The notes: a model not told the origin generated them from the sequence alone. 8,912 bases of DNA from an uncultured Nitrospina sp. (GCA_913044145.1 CAJWOD010000048.1:1-8912), one strand, 5' to 3'. Positions 1 to 6,121 are shown, counted from the first letter of the stretch. Translations and numbers: made by a program.

Positions 1-846
1 ACCCTTAAAACCCTTCTTGATAGTGGCGATGAGGTTTTAATTTTTGCTCCTTATTTTGTGGAGTATCTTTTTTATGCAGATAACCACGGAGGCAAAGTAG
101 TATCTGTTAAAACGCATGATGATTTTACTCTTAATTTTGATGGCTTGAAAAATGCTTTGAATGAAAAAACCAAGGCGGTAATAATCAACTCACCAAACAA
201 TCCCACCGGTGTGGTTTATTCTCGCGAAGAACTGAAACAATTAGCAAAAATATTGAAAAAGCATTCAGATAAATCGGGCAGGCCTGTTTATTTAATCTCG
301 GATGACCCTTATAAAAAGATTACCTTTGATGGGGTAGAGGCGACAAATATTCTCGAGTTATATGAAAATAGTATTTACATCACGTCCCACTCGAAAGACA
401 TTGCGTTGCCGGGAGAAAGAATTGGGTTTGTTGCAGTGCACCCAAAATGCGAAGATGCTGATAACTTGATGGCCGGACTGATTTTTTCTAACCGGGTTTT
501 GGGTTTTGTAAATGCGCCTGCTTTGATCCAACGTGTTTTAAAAAATGTGCAAGGGGTAACGGTGAATGTTGAACAATATCGAAAAAAGCGAGATTTTTTA
601 TATGCTGAATTGGTCCGAATTGGTTATGAGGTTGTCAAACCTCAAGGCGCATTTTATTTCTTTCCCAAATCGCCTATAGAGGATGAAGTGGAGTTTGTAA
701 GTAAACTGGCAGAGAAAAAAGTGTTGGTTGTACCTGGACGCGGATTCGGTTGCCCGGGCTATTTTCGTATATCCTATTGCCTTCCTGATTCGGTAATTGA
801 GGGCTCCATCCCGGGATTTGAGTCCGCATTTCAGGCTTATCTTTAG
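1..846 (+). CDS. PLP-dependent class I/II aminotransferase, 5'-truncated by the window edge
   Basis: The reading frame is open from base 1 and ends at TAG 844-846, giving 281 visible residues. A usual family length of about 390 means roughly 110 N-terminal residues lie outside the window. The GTG at position 58 is internal, because coding-like sequence (DEVLIFAPYFVEY) precedes it. Fold-type I markers are present. NSPNNPTG is the conserved Asn/Pro/Gly loop. ISDDPY supplies the Asp that pairs with the pyridine nitrogen. SHSKDIALPGERIG contains the Schiff-base lysine (codon 394-396). FRISYC carries the Arg expected to bind the substrate carboxylate. The enzyme moves an amino group between an amino acid and a 2-oxo acid in the cytoplasm. 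The exact substrate (aspartate, aromatic or other) cannot be read from this fragment. The SxSKxxxLPGERIG form is typical of one broad subgroup annotated simply as aminotransferase. No frameshift or missing key residue is seen. Confidence 0.93.
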   Translation, partial: TLKTLLDSGDEVLIFAPYFVEYLFYADNHGGKVVSVKTHDDFTLNFDGLKNALNEKTKAVIINSPNNPTGVVYSREELKQLAKILKKHSDKSGRPVYLISDDPYKKITFDGVEATNILELYENSIYITSHSKDIALPGERIGFVAVHPKCEDADNLMAGLIFSNRVLGFVNAPALIQRVLKNVQGVTVNVEQYRKKRDFLYAELVRIGYEVVKPQGAFYFFPKSPIEDEVEFVSKLAEKKVLVVPGRGFGCPGYFRISYCLPDSVIEGSIPGFESAFQAYL

Positions 847-856
847 GTTTAGTTCT

Positions 857-882
857 GTCTATGGTGCAGACGAATCTTTTTT
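857..882 (+). terminator. weak candidate terminator after the aminotransferase
   Basis: A short stem GTCT (857-860) / AGAC (868-871) with a 7-nt loop is followed, after five bases, by six T residues (877-882). Its place just downstream of a stop codon and before the next gene fits an intrinsic terminator. The 4-bp stem is too weak for confidence, and read-through into the next gene is equally possible. Confidence 0.22.
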
Positions 883-932
883 GATAAAATGAAATCTTAT
901 TCTACATAGACCTAAAATTAATCGTTATTGAC

Positions 933-938
933 AGGAAA
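933..938 (+). promoter_or_regulatory. ribosome binding site deciding the MoeB-like start
   Basis: AGGAAA lies 7 nt before ATG 946. This favours ATG 946 over the upstream in-frame TTG at 928, which has no Shine-Dalgarno sequence. The protein then starts MALTTDQINRYSRH, matching the usual N-terminus of the MoeB family. Confidence 0.6.
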
Positions 939-945
939 TTTGGTT

Positions 946-2100
946 ATGGCTTTGACTACAGATCAGATTAACCGGTACAGTCGACATTTGTTGTTACCGG
1001 AAGTAGGGGTTGAAGGGCAGGAAAAACTTTGTAACTCAAAAGTTCTACTGATCGGAACTGGTGGACTGGGTTCCCCATTAGCACTTTATTTGGCGGCTGC
1101 AGGAGTCGGTACGTTGGGATTGATTGATTTTGATGTTGTGGACTTCAGCAATTTGCAAAGGCAGATAGCGCATGGTGAGTCGACAGTTGGAAAGCTCAAG
1201 GTAGATTCTGCAAAGGACCGAATAGCTGATTTGAACTCTAGCATTGATGTGAAAACTTATAACGTCAGGTTGTCGTCTGAAAATGTAATGGACATTTTTA
1301 AAGATTACGACATTATCATCGATGGCACGGATAACTTCCCCACCCGTTATTTGGCCAGTGATGCCTGCGTATTATTGAACAAACCTTATATTTATGGATG
1401 TATTTTAAGGTTCGAAGGCCAGGCTTCCGTATTTGATTCTAACATCGGGCCTTGTTATCGGTGTTTGTATCCCGAACCGCCGCCACCAGGTCTCGTGCCC
1501 AGTTGCGCGGAGGGTGGAGTGTTGGGAATTCTACCGGGCATTGTAGGCCTCATTCAGGCAAATGAAGCAGTTAAAATAATTCTTGGAAAAGGTGAGACTT
1601 TGGTGGGCCGTTTGTTGTTATTCGATGCTTTGTCCATGAAGTTTAGGGAAATGAAGCTTCAAAAAGATAAGGCCTGCCCCATTTGTGGTGACAACCCGAC
1701 TATTAAAGAATTGATCGATTATGAAGAGTTTTGTGGCATCGTTCCAGTTCAAGCATCTCCAGAAGATGATGAAATGGAAATCGGAGTCGAGCAGGTAAAA
1801 CAGATGATGGATAATAAGAAAGCATTTAGACTGATTGATGTGAGGGAACCCTCGGAATATGATATTTGTAAAATTGGCGGGGCGATTTTGATCCCACTTG
1901 GAGATATAGAAGAACAAGATCTGTCAAAACTCAATGGTTTAAAACCAGACGAAGAAATTGTTTTACATTGCAAGGCAGGGGTCCGATCCATGAAGGCTGC
2001 CAAGGCGCTTAAGGAAATGGGATTTAAAAATCTGAAAAGCATGCGCGGAGGTATCAATGAATGGTCAGAAAAGATTGACTCTTCTGTCCCACTATATTAA
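946..2100 (+). CDS. moeB: MoeB/ThiF-type adenylyltransferase with C-terminal rhodanese domain (MoeZ/MOCS3-like)
   Basis: This 384-aa protein has two domains. Residues 1 to about 260 form the E1-like adenylyltransferase. They carry the nucleotide loop GTGGLGS (37-43), the NLQRQ arginine motif, the DGTDNFPTRY segment, and two zinc Cys pairs, CYRC (170-173) and CPIC (244-247). Cys187 in the PSCAEGG segment is the position that often acts in thiol chemistry in this family. After a linker, residues of about 280-384 form a rhodanese domain with active loop CKAGVR (342-347). Family knowledge says the E1 part adenylates the C-terminal Gly-Gly of a MoaD- or ThiS-like carrier, and the rhodanese Cys delivers persulfide sulfur to make a thiocarboxylate. 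No MoaD, ThiS or other cofactor gene is visible here, so molybdopterin, thiamine, tRNA thiolation or cysteine synthesis cannot be separated. It sits 17 nt before the SDR gene, probably in one transcript. Confidence 0.94.
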   Translation: MALTTDQINRYSRHLLLPEVGVEGQEKLCNSKVLLIGTGGLGSPLALYLAAAGVGTLGLIDFDVVDFSNLQRQIAHGESTVGKLKVDSAKDRIADLNSSIDVKTYNVRLSSENVMDIFKDYDIIIDGTDNFPTRYLASDACVLLNKPYIYGCILRFEGQASVFDSNIGPCYRCLYPEPPPPGLVPSCAEGGVLGILPGIVGLIQANEAVKIILGKGETLVGRLLLFDALSMKFREMKLQKDKACPICGDNPTIKELIDYEEFCGIVPVQASPEDDEMEIGVEQVKQMMDNKKAFRLIDVREPSEYDICKIGGAILIPLGDIEEQDLSKLNGLKPDEEIVLHCKAGVRSMKAAKALKEMGFKNLKSMRGGINEWSEKIDSSVPLY

Positions 2101-2117
2101 AGGTCTGAAGTTTTAAA

Positions 2118-2906
2118 TTGTCCTCCTTGAAAAACCGAAAAGTAATCGTGACAGGTGCGGCAGATGGGATAGGCAGGGCCCTTGCTCTGGCATTTGCTAA
2201 AGAAGGCGCTAAGGTAGCGGGTTGTTCTCGTAGTGCAGAGCGTTTGGATTCCCTAGAGAAAGAGATTAAGGGTTCAGGACACATCTTTTTTGCAGCCGAT
2301 CTTTCAAACGCAGAGGGAATTAATGAGTTTTTTAACAAGACGCAAGAAAAGTTCAGTGGAATAGATATTCTTGTTAATAATGTCGGTGCGGTTTTGAAAT
2401 TGGGAAATTTTTTAGAAGTTTCTGACCAGGATTGGGAAAACTCCTTCCAGTTAAATCTGATGTCAGCGGTTCGTTTGTGTCGATTGAGTATACCTGCTTT
2501 GCGCAAATCTTCTTGTCCACGAATTATTAATATATCATCGATTGCCGCGTCTCACCCACAGGAGATATTTCCACATTACAGTGCAATGAAAGCAGGGATG
2601 TCTAACCTAACGGTTTCACTAGCTCAAACTCTAGCGGATGATGGTATTTGCGTTAACTCCATCTCGCCTGGTCCTGTATGGAGCCAGTCATGGGAAAAAG
2701 AAGTTAAATCTCAAGCCAGTGGGCAATCTTTTGAACAAGTCAAAAATGATATCATGGGACAGACGAGCATAAACATTCCCCTTAATCGTATGGGAATGCC
2801 GGAAGATTTAACTGGACTGACTTTGTTTCTTGCTTCCGAGCAATCTGCGTGGATCACCGCAACCAACTTCGTTATTGATGGCGGATTAACGCGAAACCCT
2901 TTCTAA
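2118..2906 (+). CDS. short-chain dehydrogenase/reductase (classical SDR)
   Basis: This 262-aa NAD(P)-dependent oxidoreductase has the normal length for a classical SDR. The cofactor motif TGAADGIG (12-19, TGxxxGxG) follows the first beta strand. NNVG (87-90) is the NNAG-type motif. The catalytic tetrad is complete: Asn113, Ser in NISSIAA (near 140), Tyr154 and Lys158 (YSAMK). PGPV (184-187) and the closing FVIDGG segment are also standard. CSRS after the second strand suggests NADPH preference, but weakly. The substrate is unknown. The start is TTG: a stop codon at 2106-2108 in the same frame leaves only TTG 2118 or TTG 2127, with no ATG before the cofactor motif. TGAAG at 2106-2110 is a poor ribosome site. 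The short gap after the moeB-like stop suggests translational or transcriptional coupling. The gene ends with tandem stops TAA TAG. Confidence 0.92.
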   Translation: MSSLKNRKVIVTGAADGIGRALALAFAKEGAKVAGCSRSAERLDSLEKEIKGSGHIFFAADLSNAEGINEFFNKTQEKFSGIDILVNNVGAVLKLGNFLEVSDQDWENSFQLNLMSAVRLCRLSIPALRKSSCPRIINISSIAASHPQEIFPHYSAMKAGMSNLTVSLAQTLADDGICVNSISPGPVWSQSWEKEVKSQASGQSFEQVKNDIMGQTSINIPLNRMGMPEDLTGLTLFLASEQSAWITATNFVIDGGLTRNPF

Positions 2907-2956
2907 TAGAAGTTTCCCTATTCTGTATATCTTTTAACCTATTCGCATTTCAATAA

Positions 2957-4339
2957 ATGACAACTTCTATAAACCCACAAATTTTTCGAGAATACGATAT
3001 CCGCGGTATTGTGGGTAAAGATCTCACCCCAGAATCCGTAACAAATATTGGTAAAGCCATTGGGACCTATATAAGACGGGGAAATGGAAAAAACATGGTG
3101 CTGGGTAGAGATGTTCGTTCTAGTTCCGTAGAGTTTTGTAATATTCTTTCCAAGGCTTTAAATTCCACCGGTTGTAATGTTACCGATATCGGAATGGTTC
3201 CCACACCGGTGTTGTACTTTGCCCTCCATCACTTCAATGCTGATGGCGGGGTCATGATTACCGGTAGTCACAATCCGCCCGAGTTCAATGGATTTAAAAT
3301 CAGCCAGGGATTTCATAGTTTGTACGGAGAAAAGGTGCAGGAGTTGAAGGGATTGATAGAGGCGAATGACTTTGAAGTAGGAATTGGTAACACTCAGCAA
3401 CAGCCAGTGTTATCTGAATATATGGAAAAAATATTTTCTGTTTTAGAAATTCCCAGAAAAATAAAAGTGGTGGTTGATGGAGGTAATGGTTGTTTTGGAA
3501 TTGTTGGTCCAGATCTATTAAAAAAGTTGGGGCAAACACCTATCGAACTTTTTACCGAACCAGATGGCACATTTCCTAATCACCATCCGGACCCTACAGT
3601 TTCAGAAAACCTTACCGATCTAATTGAAAAAGTCCGTCTGGAAAATGCAGAACTCGGTATTGGGTTTGATGGCGATGCAGACCGAATAGGGGTTGTAGAT
3701 GAAAAAGGAAATGTTTTATGGGGTGACCAGTTGCTTACAATTTTTGCTCGAGATATTCTTTCTCGAAACCCAGGAGCCACTATCGTTGGTGAAGTAAAAT
3801 GTTCGCAAAATCTCTATAAAGACATTAAAAAACACGGAGGAGTCCCGGTAATGGCTGCAGCAGGGCATTCTTTGATAAAAAATAAAATGCGCGAAACAGG
3901 AGCCTTGTTGGCTGGAGAAATGAGCGGACACATATGCTTTGCAGATAATTATTATGGTTTTGACGATGCCATTTTTGCAGCATGTAGAGTTCTACAAATT
4001 GTCGCCCAATCGAACACAAAGGTTTCTGAAATGCTTGCTGATCTTCCCGAAACGGCTTATACACCAGAGATTCGAATTGCTTGTCCTGATGACCAAAAGT
4101 TTAAGATTGTTCGTGAATTAACAGAAATATTTCGAGAAAAATATGAAGTGATAGATATCGATGGAGTTCGGGTCAACTTTGAAAATGGATGGGCTTTGAT
4201 TCGGGCTTCAAATACACAACCTGTTATAGTTCTTCGACTTGAAGCTGCTACCAAAGAAAGATTGAAAGAACTGGTCGCAGTCATAAAAAAACAAACTGAC
4301 AAATATAAACCTGTTATTCACTTCGATTACGAGCCGTGA
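2957..4339 (+). CDS. phosphomannomutase/phosphoglucomutase (alpha-D-phosphohexomutase family)
   Basis: This 460-aa cytoplasmic enzyme moves phosphate between C1 and C6 of mannose or glucose phosphate. That supplies GDP-mannose or UDP-glucose precursors for LPS, exopolysaccharide or glycan synthesis. All four domains are represented. REYDIRG lies near the N-terminus. The TGSHNPPEFNG loop holds the catalytic phosphoserine (Ser104). DGDADR (238-243) binds the metal. GEMSGH (320-325) reads the sugar. RASNTQP (416-422) binds phosphate. Length and motif order match the AlgC/ManB-type bacterial enzymes, which often act on both sugars, so I do not choose between names. ATG 2957 places REYDIRG at residue 11, as in homologues, but no clear Shine-Dalgarno sequence precedes it. 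The stop TGA overlaps the start of the next gene. Confidence 0.95.
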   Translation: MTTSINPQIFREYDIRGIVGKDLTPESVTNIGKAIGTYIRRGNGKNMVLGRDVRSSSVEFCNILSKALNSTGCNVTDIGMVPTPVLYFALHHFNADGGVMITGSHNPPEFNGFKISQGFHSLYGEKVQELKGLIEANDFEVGIGNTQQQPVLSEYMEKIFSVLEIPRKIKVVVDGGNGCFGIVGPDLLKKLGQTPIELFTEPDGTFPNHHPDPTVSENLTDLIEKVRLENAELGIGFDGDADRIGVVDEKGNVLWGDQLLTIFARDILSRNPGATIVGEVKCSQNLYKDIKKHGGVPVMAAAGHSLIKNKMRETGALLAGEMSGHICFADNYYGFDDAIFAACRVLQIVAQSNTKVSEMLADLPETAYTPEIRIACPDDQKFKIVRELTEIFREKYEVIDIDGVRVNFENGWALIRASNTQPVIVLRLEAATKERLKELVAVIKKQTDKYKPVIHFDYEP

Positions 4340-4716
4340 TAAAAAAGTATTTACATACCCGGTTTCGAGTATCAGATATGGATAAATCAATATCTTTTTA
4401 TCAAGATATTCTGGGGATGGAAGTTATCGAAGAAAAAACTTCACCGCGTGGTTCAAAACTCGTTTTTCTGAGGTTTCCTGGAACGGATTGTAACCTGGAA
4501 CTATGCTCTTTCCCAAATTCAGGATTGGTTCACGTTCCTGAAGATTTAGTACACCTTGCTTTCGAAGTGGAAAATTTAGAAGATTCTATCAGCCGGCTCA
4601 ATGCTGCGGGTATCCCAATCACCGAAGGCCCATTGGAGTCTTCAAGTGGAACACGATTTATATTCACTGAAGACCCAGACAAATATGAAATCGAGTTGAT
4701 GCATTATAAGAAATAA
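4336..4716 (+). CDS. glyoxalase I-like (VOC fold) metalloprotein
   Basis: This 126-aa single VOC-fold protein resembles lactoylglutathione lyase GloA. Against the remembered E. coli GloA sequence the four metal ligands appear conserved: His7 (LHTRFRV), Glu55 (NLELCSF), His73 (VHLAFEV) and Glu120 (YEIELMHY). FYQDILGMEV and the EDPDKYEIEL ending are family signatures. GloA isomerises the methylglyoxal-glutathione hemithioacetal to S-lactoylglutathione in the cytoplasm. With the fold this small, other VOC enzymes such as epimerases or fosfomycin/bleomycin-resistance-like proteins cannot be excluded. The start is GTG 4336, overlapping the mutase stop by four bases (GTGA). This is a classic translational-coupling arrangement and explains the lack of a separate ribosome site. 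Confidence 0.86.
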   Translation: MIKKYLHTRFRVSDMDKSISFYQDILGMEVIEEKTSPRGSKLVFLRFPGTDCNLELCSFPNSGLVHVPEDLVHLAFEVENLEDSISRLNAAGIPITEGPLESSSGTRFIFTEDPDKYEIELMHYKK

Positions 4717-4744
4717 TATTCATGCACTATAAGTCCTGAATATT
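4715..4744. terminator. inverted repeat between convergent genes, candidate bidirectional terminator
   Basis: AATATTCA (4715-4722) pairs perfectly with TGAATATT (4737-4744) across a 14-nt loop. It begins in the stop codon of the glyoxalase-like gene and ends six bases before the convergent hypothetical gene. The + strand continues with TTTT, and the - strand with a T-rich ATTATTTCTT. The stem is almost all A-T, so it is weaker than a typical intrinsic terminator. Confidence 0.38.
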
Positions 4745-4750
4745 TTACCA

Positions 4751-5122
4751 CTAAAGAATAAGCCCATTTTTCTTAAGCCATTCTTCGGTGTTGAACTTTT
4801 TATTAGAATATTCCTGGAACTCGATTTCTTTTTTGGAGAGTTGCTGCCCGTCGATGAACTGTGATTTCTTTAGAGATTTTTTGCTAGCACGTTTTTTAGG
4901 AGTAGGTTGTTCTTCTGTGAGCTCTTCTTCAACTTCCAAATCAAATGAGTCGGTCAACACTTCCATTTTCAGGACAAGAACCATAAAACTTTTTGGGCAG
5001 ATTTCTTCATTTTTTTGAATTTCTGCAACGATTTTTTTCACTTTAGGTGACACCATTACTGCTTCTGTAATGGCCTTGGATAATTTTTCAAAACTGCGTT
5101 CAGCTCCATCGGATTCACTCAC
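4751..5122 (-). CDS. hypothetical charged protein, 123 aa
   Basis: I do not recognise this family. No signal peptide or membrane segment is visible. Residues 8-60 look like a compact helical region (SPKVKKIVAEIQKNEE, then a hydrophobic FMVLVLKMEVL stretch). Residues 62-88 are a low-complexity charged linker, acidic first (EVEEELTEEQ) and then basic (PKKRASKKSLKKS). Residues 90-123 form a second predicted helical piece ending EEWLKKNGLIL. Only one Cys is present (residue 42). The start is GTG 5120-5122, preceded by a strong purine-rich ribosome site, AAAGGGGGG. That site and the divergent promoter region support a real gene despite the lack of homology. A basic tract could contact nucleic acid, but that is speculation. 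It is a single-gene unit, convergent with the glyoxalase-like gene. Confidence 0.65.
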   Translation of the reverse strand: MSESDGAERSFEKLSKAITEAVMVSPKVKKIVAEIQKNEEICPKSFMVLVLKMEVLTDSFDLEVEEELTEEQPTPKKRASKKSLKKSQFIDGQQLSKKEIEFQEYSNKKFNTEEWLKKNGLIL

Positions 5123-5126
5123 AAAA

Positions 5127-5135
5127 CCCCCCTTT
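5127..5135 (-). promoter_or_regulatory. ribosome binding site for the 123-aa hypothetical gene
   Basis: Read on the - strand this is AAAGGGGGG, placed 4 nt before the GTG start. The unusually long G run decides the GTG start at 5122 over the internal Met codon at residue 23. Confidence 0.55.
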
Positions 5136-5179
5136 CGATTTTATAAAACTCGAAAAAATATAAATCATTTACATATCTA

Positions 5180-5208
5180 ACCTTAAACCCACCAAAATCT
5201 CTTGTCAA
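5180..5208 (-). promoter_or_regulatory. candidate sigma-70-type promoter for the 123-aa hypothetical gene
   Basis: On the - strand a perfect TTGACA (5208-5203) is followed after 17 bases by TAAGGT (5185-5180), which matches the -10 consensus at 3 of 6 positions. The predicted leader is about 50 nt. The perfect -35 with exact spacing is the main support. Confidence 0.42.
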
Positions 5209-5251
5209 GGAGACCTTTGTAAAAACATAAATAAAGAAGATAAGTTATAAT
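5202..5251 (+). promoter_or_regulatory. candidate promoter region for the small membrane protein
   Basis: Two overlapping options exist on the + strand. One is TTGTCA (5202-5207) with CATAAA (5226-5231) at 18-nt spacing. The other is an exact TATAAT (5246-5251) with no good -35, lying 28 nt before the ATG. The -35-like element overlaps the one serving the divergent gene. Confidence 0.33.
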
Positions 5252-5279
5252 TTGTTCTTAATTAAGAGATTATTATTTT

Positions 5280-5627
5280 ATGGATTTTGCTCAAAAAATT
5301 TTATCTTCCCCGTCTCTCGTGTGGATTTTGGCGGCAATGGGGTTTTATCTCATCAATATTTTTATGGGTTTGTTTATTGGTTTTCAAAAGAAAACAGTCC
5401 AAAACCTTAAAATTCACAAATACTTTTTTTATTCAATCGCATTTTGTCTGATATATTTTCTGATTATGAATCAGATACACCATGAAAACATATGGGTAGA
5501 TTATGCAGTGGTCATTTATATTGTCGCATTCGTGCCTTTCAGCAAGCGTTGGGATATTTTAACGCATGCCATCATTGCCGCGGTTGGTTTCACACTATTA
5601 CCACTTCTTATCGTTATCCAAGTATAG
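5280..5627 (+). CDS. small polytopic membrane protein of unknown function, 115 aa
   Basis: I do not recognise the family. Hydrophobic stretches at about residues 13-35, 48-65, 72-87 and 94-113 predict four membrane-spanning helices with short loops. The lysine-rich QKKTVQNLKIHK loop (36-47) would be cytoplasmic under the positive-inside rule, as would SKR near 88-90. Histidines at 46, 67, 68 and 96 lie at or near predicted membrane edges, which could allow heme or metal binding, though no known motif is formed. No cleavable signal peptide is apparent beyond the first helix. ATG 5280 follows AAGAGA at about 10 nt, a weak ribosome site. The gene stands alone, divergent from the 123-aa gene and convergent with the ferredoxin. 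The coherent hydrophobic pattern and promoter-like upstream sequence argue it is real. Confidence 0.72.
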   Translation: MDFAQKILSSPSLVWILAAMGFYLINIFMGLFIGFQKKTVQNLKIHKYFFYSIAFCLIYFLIMNQIHHENIWVDYAVVIYIVAFVPFSKRWDILTHAIIAAVGFTLLPLLIVIQV

Positions 5628-5712
5628 GTAATTTTTTCAAGTATTTTGTATTAGTAAGTACCCAGAGGGAGAGAAGGGTGATGAAAAAGGAGAGAAGAGG
5701 TTGGTCTATAGA

Positions 5713-6018
5713 TCAGTCAGCTATAGCAGCTTTGACGGTAATGTCACCATAGACTTTTATCCGACAGCCGAGTTTCTGATGGTCTTCCAGTCGGTGAATT
5801 TTTTCAAAGAAGGTTCGCCCATTGACGTTTTCCATGGGTTCAACCTCTACGACGCATTTGGCACATAAGCCACTACCCCGGCAATTGAGAAATTTATTGA
5901 GGCCTTTATAAACCTCGGCATCATTATAAAGAGCTGCCTGCCTTAAATTGGCGCCATACCCAGCTTTAAACTCGTAAGTTTCATCAGTTTCGGTGTTTAT
6001 GACTTTTATTTTTGGCAT
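5713..6018 (-). CDS. plant-type [2Fe-2S] ferredoxin
   Basis: This 101-aa soluble electron carrier has the beta-grasp ferredoxin fold. The four cluster ligands are visible: Cys46, Cys52 and Cys55 in NCRGSGLCAKC (the CxxxxxCxxC pattern) and Cys85 in LGCRIKV. Plant-type ferredoxins normally read CxxxxCxxC, so the first spacing of five residues matches the adrenodoxin-like or bacterial variants more than chloroplast ferredoxin. The HRLEDHQKLGCR segment before the fourth Cys is typical of that second group. It probably passes single electrons to a reductase or oxygenase in the cytoplasm. ATG 6018 is well placed after AAAGGG. It lies downstream of the cysD-cysN genes on the same strand, separated by 103 nt that carry a promoter-like element. 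A role in assimilatory sulfur reduction is therefore plausible, but not shown. Confidence 0.93.
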   Translation of the reverse strand: MPKIKVINTETDETYEFKAGYGANLRQAALYNDAEVYKGLNKFLNCRGSGLCAKCVVEVEPMENVNGRTFFEKIHRLEDHQKLGCRIKVYGDITVKAAIAD

Positions 6019-6024
6019 GAGAAA

Positions 6025-6030
6025 CCCTTT
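6025..6030 (-). promoter_or_regulatory. ribosome binding site of the ferredoxin gene
   Basis: AAAGGG on the - strand lies 6 nt before the ATG at 6018-6016. It confirms the start that gives the expected ferredoxin length. Confidence 0.6.
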
Positions 6031-6042
6031 ACATATTGTTTT

Positions 6043-6054
6043 TAGCGAGCGCTA
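6043..6054. repeat. dyad at the predicted ferredoxin transcription start, possible operator
   Basis: TAGCG and CGCTA flank a 2-nt centre (+ strand TAGCGAGCGCTA). The dyad touches the downstream edge of the -10 element. The 2-nt centre is too short for an RNA hairpin, so a protein-binding site is the more natural reading. No regulator is identified. Confidence 0.3.
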
Positions 6055-6083
6055 TTAATGCCCGAATAAGAAGGCAATGTCAA
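6054..6083 (-). promoter_or_regulatory. candidate promoter of the ferredoxin gene
   Basis: On the - strand a perfect TTGACA (6083-6078) is followed after 18 nt by ATTAAT (6059-6054), 4 of 6 to the -10 consensus. It sits in the gap after the CysN-type gene, so the ferredoxin can probably be transcribed independently of the sulfate-activation genes. Confidence 0.45.
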
Positions 6084-6121
6084 TCCTAATCTCAATTTGG
6101 TTGCTATTCCGTGAAGAGAAA

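Noticed and set aside
58..846. GTG 58 as the start of a short aminotransferase
   Set aside because: The frame is open and family-like from base 1, so this GTG is an internal valine codon of a gene cut by the window edge.
928..945. TTG 928 as the MoeB-like start
   Set aside because: It has no Shine-Dalgarno sequence, whereas ATG 946 has AGGAAA at 7 nt and gives the family-typical N-terminus.
2054..2506. Long minus-strand frame of 150 codons opposite the SDR gene
   Set aside because: It mirrors a clearly coding + strand gene, has no recognisable motif, and has no upstream ribosome site or promoter context.
5706..5726. CTATAG repeated on both sides of the ferredoxin stop, as a terminator
   Set aside because: CTATAG is self-complementary and only 6 bp, with no T run after it on either strand, so it is a weak and probably chance repeat.
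5492..5752. Plus-strand frame of 86 codons overlapping the membrane protein gene and running into the ferredoxin gene
   Set aside because: It is out of frame with a coherent four-helix protein and antisense to the ferredoxin at its end; the residues show no pattern.
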